From Cenococcum geophilum 1.58 (lineage: Eukaryota; Ascomycota; Dothideomycetes; Gloniales; Gloniaceae): DNA of 64,000 nucleotides. Of this stretch, positions 60,202-64,000 are shown in pieces; positions within the stretch are counted from its first letter, which is position 1; every line of letters begins with the position of its first letter. The DNA is taken from assembly GCA_001692895.1 (NCBI GenBank), contig KV748197.1, positions 129,813-193,812 on the forward strand, read 5' to 3'. The notes below the pieces were generated by a model. The model saw only the letters and a list, made by a program, of their open reading frames with translations. It had not been told where the DNA came from and ran no database searches. Made by a program: the position numbers and the translations under genes.

Positions 60202-60561
60202 TGTCAGGTGAAACCTAAGTAGATAGTTATATAGCCGCAAGGTATAGGCGACCCTGGGGCAACCCAGGGGTGACTCGCCCGTAAGGCACGTGCTCTGCAC
60301 GTGCCTAGGGAAAACCCTTCCTACCTCGCACACAGACTCCTCCTTTTCCCTTAAGGATTCGTCTCTGTACACCCTCTCATCAATTCCGGTGGTTAGCGCA
60401 GCCACGTCTGCACGGCCTTTTTGTAGGGGAAGTTTTGGTATTTTTGCTGTTTAAGGGAAAGTTAATAAAACACGCTAACCACCGGAATTGACGAGAGGGT
60501 GTATATACAATATACCCTATTATTCTATTATTGGACTCCCTATCCACATCCTCACCTCACA
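60202..60561 (+). repeat. 3' LTR of the gypsy element, well preserved, carries a MITE
   Basis: TGTCAGGTGAAACC...CTCACCTCACA. Retains many CpA and TpG dinucleotides that the 5' copy has lost. Includes the imperfect hairpin CTGGGGCAACCCAGG and a 132-bp insertion at 60370-60501. Confidence 0.92.
60370..60501. mobile_element. 132-bp MITE, TA-type
   Basis: About 29-bp inverted repeats starting CACCCTCTCATCAATTCCGG, flanked by TA (or TATA). Absent from the 5' LTR, so it arrived after the gypsy element. Not RIP-mutated. TIR start and TA site fit mariner-type MITEs. Confidence 0.88.
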
Positions 60562-60566
60562 TTAGT

Positions 60567-60861
60567 ATAGTTTTTACTTATTATTAGTATAGTGAGATAC
60601 GTGTAAATGCGCGTATATATATATGTGTATATTATGTGCCTATGTGCGTATGCGTAGCATATACCCTAGATATTTTGGTTTATGCGGTTACTTAAGTTAA
60701 ATATAGCTACCAATGCGCGTTCTGTATGGGTAAAAGTGTGACCCCGCCGTCCTTTTTCCGGCGCTCCATCGGTGACCCCGTTCAGCTTTCGCTGACCCCC
60801 ATCGGTGACCCCGTTCAACTTTTCCGTGACCCCTGCGAGCTGCACCCCGCCACTAGCCCAC
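60567..60861. other. Edge of the AT-rich block; spaced GTGACCCC words
   Basis: 60567-60720 is TATATA-rich host relic. From about 60725 the base composition switches to gene-like. GTGACCCC occurs at 60738, 60772, 60805 and 60826, with a longer direct repeat CATCGGTGACCCCGTTCA at 60767 and 60800. This probably lies in the 3' untranslated or intergenic region of the minus-strand gene. Confidence 0.6.
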
Positions 60862-62658
60862 TTAGTCTCCTCTTCTCCCTACCTTTAACCCGCACCACCC
60901 TCCCTTCCTCTCCGGCACCTTCTCCCTTTCCCTATTATTAACCACTAAATTGGCCCCAAGACCCACATAGCTCTCCCCAACCTTCACTTTATCTAACTTC
61001 CTCCCCGCCGTCCCCGCCGTCCTCACCAACTCCCTATCTCCATCGCCCATATCCCGCGCCACGCCCAAATCGCCCCAAAATAAGCGTCCCTCCACCTCCC
61101 CACCCCAACTACTCACCAACCTCCCCAACCGCCCTAAGTCCCCAAACGCCACCGGCTGCGTCCCCCGCGGCTGCCACCTCGCTAGCACATCCACGCACCC
61201 CGCCAAGATCCCCGCCAGCAGCACCAGCGCCCCCAGAGGCAGCACCGCCACGAACACGAACAAATTGCACGATACCGCGAACCCGAAGACACAGTTTGCG
61301 AGCGCCTTGAACGCGGACAGCACCCACATCTCCCAGCACGTCAGCGCGTCGTGCACAAACGAGTCCTGCGCGTCGAACCGCGCGCCGCTGCGCTGCGACG
61401 CGCGGCGCCACACTTTCTCGTCCCGCACGATCGCTACGACGGCTTCGGCGCCGTGCAGGTCGAGTGTGAGAAGGGCTTGTGCAGCGACTTGAATGAGCAG
61501 CCCGACATAGTCTTGGCGCGCGTCATATGGGTTGCCGCGCGGGAGGTAGTAGGGCACAGAGAGCTGGCCGAGGGCTTGAAAGTAGGAGGTGACGTCCGCA
61601 CGGCCAGTTTGGCTGATAACGTAGGCCCTATTTAGCCGGCCGGCGCGGTAGGCGATGAGGGCGGTTGTGGCGGTGCAGGCAAGTAGGATCAACGTGAAGA
61701 GGTAGAGCAGCCGTGTGGTGGCGCGGATGGAGGGGATGATGGTCAGGGCGGAAGGCTGGGTGGGTTGGGCCAGGGTTGGCTGTTCTAGGGATGAATCCAG
61801 GGGGGGCAGATTGGGGGTGGGGAGGAGCGCGCAGGCTTTGGCGTTAGTGAAGGGGTTGCAGCTCCAGGTTTCCACGGCGCGGCTGGAGAGGAGGCAGGAG
61901 GTGGAGATGGCTGCTTGGATCAACAATCCGATGCCGAGACCTACGACGGCCCAGCCATTAATGTCAAGACCGTATCGATCGCCATCTACTTTCTCAGCGG
62001 TAACGCCAATTCTGCCGTCCGAGACGCCACGAATGTAGATGTTGAAGGTAAGGAGTGAGGTGGCACCGTAGCTGAGCGCCAGGGAGAGTGCTGACAGGAC
62101 GTTCCCGAACCACCGGTTCGCGTAAGGGGAGTCAGAGGATCTGGCACAGCTAAAGAGCCGTGGGTTGGAGTTGTACTGGAGGCGGCTCTCGCGCCATAAA
62201 TTCCACCGTAGAGTCGTAGAGTGGATGAAGTTCATTCCATCGAGGATGGCCGTTAAGACGATATTAAGCAGGAAGGAAATCAAAAAGACAAGTGCTCGTG
62301 GGAGACAGTAGACTCGGTGGCCTTGGATGTAGAGAAGAGGCAGGTCCAGTTGTGGGAAGGGGTAATCCACCATGCCCATATTCATAACCCTATCGACGAG
62401 CCAGCTAGGAAGTGGGGGGTTGCTGGTAGCCACGATGCAAGTACCCGTGGTGAGAGAAGCGATGCCTAGGACCCAACCGAGACATAGACAAGCTAAACTA
62501 ATGTTCCGAGTAGTTAGATCTCGGTAGATAGTCGCTCTGCCCAATTCCTCGTCCTGGTCGGCTTGAAGGACCGGCTCTACTGAGGAAGGAGAGCAACCAG
62601 TCTCAATCTTGACGGTCAGGTCAGGCACGGGCCTTTCGAGAACGGAGAACAGAGACAT
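60862..62658 (-). CDS. Multipass membrane protein, uncharacterised
   Basis: Intact single-exon gene, 598 residues from ATG 62658 to TAA 60862. The frame is open upstream to a stop near 62870, but the first in-frame ATG is at 62658 (the codon at 62790 is TTG), so this start is preferred unless an upstream exon exists. Hydrophobic segments lie at about residues 53-77, 120-142, 186-209, 235-257, 315-337 and 440-490 (probably two), giving six or seven membrane spans. Between segments 5 and 6 is a large polar region. The C-terminal 100 residues are polar and probably cytosolic (FWGDLGVARDMGDGDRELVR, then basic). No conserved enzymatic motif is recognised; location is inferred to be a cellular membrane. 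The 3' half is GC-rich in third positions. It is the first gene next to the transposon block and has no RIP stops. Confidence 0.85.
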   Translation of the reverse strand: MSLFSVLERPVPDLTVKIETGCSPSSVEPVLQADQDEELGRATIYRDLTTRNISLACLCLGWVLGIASLTTGTCIVATSNPPLPSWLVDRVMNMGMVDYPFPQLDLPLLYIQGHRVYCLPRALVFLISFLLNIVLTAILDGMNFIHSTTLRWNLWRESRLQYNSNPRLFSCARSSDSPYANRWFGNVLSALSLALSYGATSLLTFNIYIRGVSDGRIGVTAEKVDGDRYGLDINGWAVVGLGIGLLIQAAISTSCLLSSRAVETWSCNPFTNAKACALLPTPNLPPLDSSLEQPTLAQPTQPSALTIIPSIRATTRLLYLFTLILLACTATTALIAYRAGRLNRAYVISQTGRADVTSYFQALGQLSVPYYLPRGNPYDARQDYVGLLIQVAAQALLTLDLHGAEAVVAIVRDEKVWRRASQRSGARFDAQDSFVHDALTCWEMWVLSAFKALANCVFGFAVSCNLFVFVAVLPLGALVLLAGILAGCVDVLARWQPRGTQPVAFGDLGRLGRLVSSWGGEVEGRLFWGDLGVARDMGDGDRELVRTAGTAGRKLDKVKVGESYVGLGANLVVNNREREKVPERKGGWCGLKVGRRGD

Positions 62659-63538
62659 CTGCCAAGAAGACAGTATAGAGAGACGGGAATAGCGCTGACG
62701 GGAGGATGCCACGCTCTCAGAATCTGGGTAAGGCGAGCACAGAAGACGTGAGCTTTGCGGGTCCCTATTGGTCGAGAGCGAGACCTCCAATGCCGAAGCC
62801 GTCGAGGAATTGAAGACGGAGCTAATCGAAAGAATAGTAGGTTTCTGCCAGCGTGCTGAATATAGCCGTTACGCGTGAAACAGCAGTAGAAGGACCACCC
62901 TCTCGGCTTCGGGACAATAATACAGGGAAGCGACTGATATTCTGTGAAGATACTAATTCTGTGGCGTCCGTCCAACCAGTTGGGGATGCTTATTAAGAAT
63001 TGAGATTGACTGCAGCTAGTGCTCAAGGGAATTAGAGAAAATTAAATTCAAGTTACTAGACGCATGAAGGGGTTAAATAAGATACGCAGAAGCAAGTGAC
63101 TTCAATATCTCTACCCCTTAAATAGATATTAGAAATAGGAAGATGATAAGACATTGTGAATGACTCAGGGATGTTCAACCGTCACCCAATCACAATTTCT
63201 GCATTCCCGTTGCCTCCTCCGCCCTCCTGCAGCTTAAAGGGCGTGTCCCTGGAAGAGGAAGATAAAAGCCTTTACCGTCATAGGTCAATTCGTCGTGACG
63301 TAAGCACAGCTACAACCGCCGAGGCAGACTTCAGAGTTTTGTGAGCTTTCGACGACTAGGTTTGTGAGCGTTGTAATATAAATTGAGGACATTCTCGTCG
63401 TGCGATTCCTCATCCAAGCAAAATCTCATCTTCTCTCCCCAGTCTCTTTTCGAGCATTGCAAAATTCTTCTCTAGCCATCACCATCCCTCATTACCTCCA
63501 ACCTACTTGCACAAGTATCCAATCCCACATCACCCACA
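62659..63538. promoter_or_regulatory. Divergent intergenic region
   Basis: About 880 bp shared by the two outward-facing genes. For the plus-strand gene it contains TATAAAT at 63377-63383 and a pyrimidine-rich leader at 63400-63530. For the minus-strand gene no clear TATA element is visible; its leader is 62659 upward. No RIP or repeats seen. Confidence 0.55.
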
Positions 63539-64000
63539 ATGCATTCCCGCACACTCATCATCACCTCCATGCTCGCAAGCGCAGCCCTAGCCAGCGACCC
63601 CCTTTGTCTGCAAGGCTGCTGCGGCATGAAGCTCCAACTAAGCTCAGCAGCCAGCCTCGCCCTCTCCTCCCTTGGTAGCGTCAGCTCCATCGGCGGCCTA
63701 GCTCCCGGGATCCACGTTCCACTGCCAGGGCTGTCCGAGATCCAGTGCTGCCCATGCCCAGAGCCCGAACCCGAGCACGAAGCCAAGATAGCAGCCAGCA
63801 TGGTGCACGAAGTGCAACCGCTGGCCGCCAAACTCGGCGAAGAGCTGCAGCGGAATCAAACCGTCGCGGGGTACCAGTACGTCTGCCCTTCTGCCCCCCC
63901 TTAGACCCCTCCCAACCAAACTAATCCGCCCCTTCTCCCCACCGCAGACAACCTATCCTCCCAACCTGCAACGACACAGCCCCGCGCCTCATAGCCATCT
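63539..64000 (+). CDS. Secreted cysteine-rich small protein, 5' part
   Basis: Starts MHSRTLIITSMLASAALAS, a signal peptide with likely cleavage after residue 18 or 19. The mature protein opens DPLCLQGCCGMKLQ and has more cysteines in IQCCPCPEPEPEHE. A 71-bp intron is predicted at 63877-63947 (GTACGT donor, CTAAT branch sequence at 63920, CGCAG acceptor). It joins GYQ to QPILPTCNDTAPRLIAI in frame. Without splicing the frame would stop at 63902. Start context CACAATG and TATAAAT 160 bp upstream support expression. The gene runs off the window. Role unknown; a secreted cysteine-rich protein near a transposon block is a pattern seen for fungal effectors, which here is an inference only. Confidence 0.82.
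63877..63947 (+). other. Predicted intron of the secreted-protein gene
   Basis: GTACGT...CTAAT...CGCAG, 71 bp, pyrimidine-rich before the acceptor. Removal keeps the frame open to the window edge. Confidence 0.8.

Larger units (their letters stand above)
47129..60561 (+). mobile_element. Ty3/gypsy retrotransposon, complete outline, with nested insertions
   Basis: LTRs at 47129-47352 and 60202-60561 (the latter includes a 132-bp MITE; about 224-228 bp otherwise) with TGTCAGG...CTCACA ends, 5' copy changed to TATTAGG...CTTATA. Exact 5-bp duplication TTAGT at 47124-47128 and 60562-60566. Polypurine tract AAAGGGGGGGGGCAT ends at 60201. Insertions: TRIM 47982-48425, copia 48537-54567, MITE 60370-60501. 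Without them the element is about 6.8 kb. The sequence after the 5' LTR (AAATCCTTA, 47356-47364) is complementary to LTR TAAGGATTT at 47278-47286, a weak hint of self-priming. Confidence 0.93.

Noticed and set aside
61109..62038. Four open frames of about 75-110 codons on the plus strand and in another minus frame
   Set aside because: Shadows of the GC-rich coding sequence of the membrane protein gene.
62616..63026. 136-residue open frame upstream of and overlapping the membrane protein gene on the minus strand
   Set aside because: Different frame from the gene, low-complexity composition, overlaps its N-terminus; better explained as leader plus shadow frame.

Overview
The window comes from a filamentous ascomycete (Pezizomycotina). 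Evidence: a roughly 60-kb block made almost only of transposon remains whose mutations are overwhelmingly CpA to TpA and TpG to TpA, the signature of repeat-induced point mutation (RIP). A sharp edge at about 60.7 kb then leads into GC-balanced DNA with fungal-type genes (short intron with a CTAAT branch site, CT-rich leader, CACAATG start context). Paired LTRs can be compared directly, and they differ almost only by RIP-type transitions. The species cannot be named from the sequence.

Layout. 1-9811: the 3' part of a Ty1/copia relic that took several later insertions. These are a hAT element (ends 1144), a non-coding LTR element (1527-5584) carrying a Fot1/pogo element (1794-4438) that itself carries a 150-bp hAT MITE (2857-3006), and a second pogo element (6247-8071) hit inside its last 9 bases by a foldback/Mutator-like element full of a 12-bp minisatellite (8072-9615). 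9812-11395: an island without heavy RIP holding one weak gene candidate. 11635-13385: an antisense, internally deleted copy of the gypsy element seen intact in layout at 47-60 kb, with a 450-bp MITE and a 247-bp insertion. 14152-18800: the chromodomain end of a second gypsy element and a Tad-like LINE reverse transcriptase. About 20.0-29.9 kb: a third Ty3/gypsy relic interrupted by a solo LTR, a young hAT element, a minisatellite-bearing inverted-repeat element and another solo LTR. 30.2-34.7 kb: two pogo-like elements, a MITE and an 821-bp foldback element. 34.7-47.1 kb: very TA-rich DNA with LINE ORF1 and Mutator-like transposase relics, split by a complete-length antisense copia (40116-46143). 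47129-60561: a Ty3/gypsy element with 5-bp target duplications, carrying a 444-bp TRIM, a full-length sense copia (48537-54567) and, in its 3' LTR, a 132-bp MITE.

The real genes are at the right end: a multipass membrane protein on the minus strand (60862-62658) and, divergently, the start of a small cysteine-rich secreted protein (63539 to beyond the edge).

Most notable: the 444-bp TRIM at 47982-48425 has, at the primer-binding-site position, a 14-nt perfect complement of its own LTR just where transcription should begin. This is the layout expected of Tf1-type self-priming. The non-coding LTR element at 1527-5584 shows the same arrangement with 9 nt. No CRISPR, rRNA or convincing tRNA gene was seen. 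Single ambiguous bases (N) occur at 5411, 34156, 34211 and 34325.
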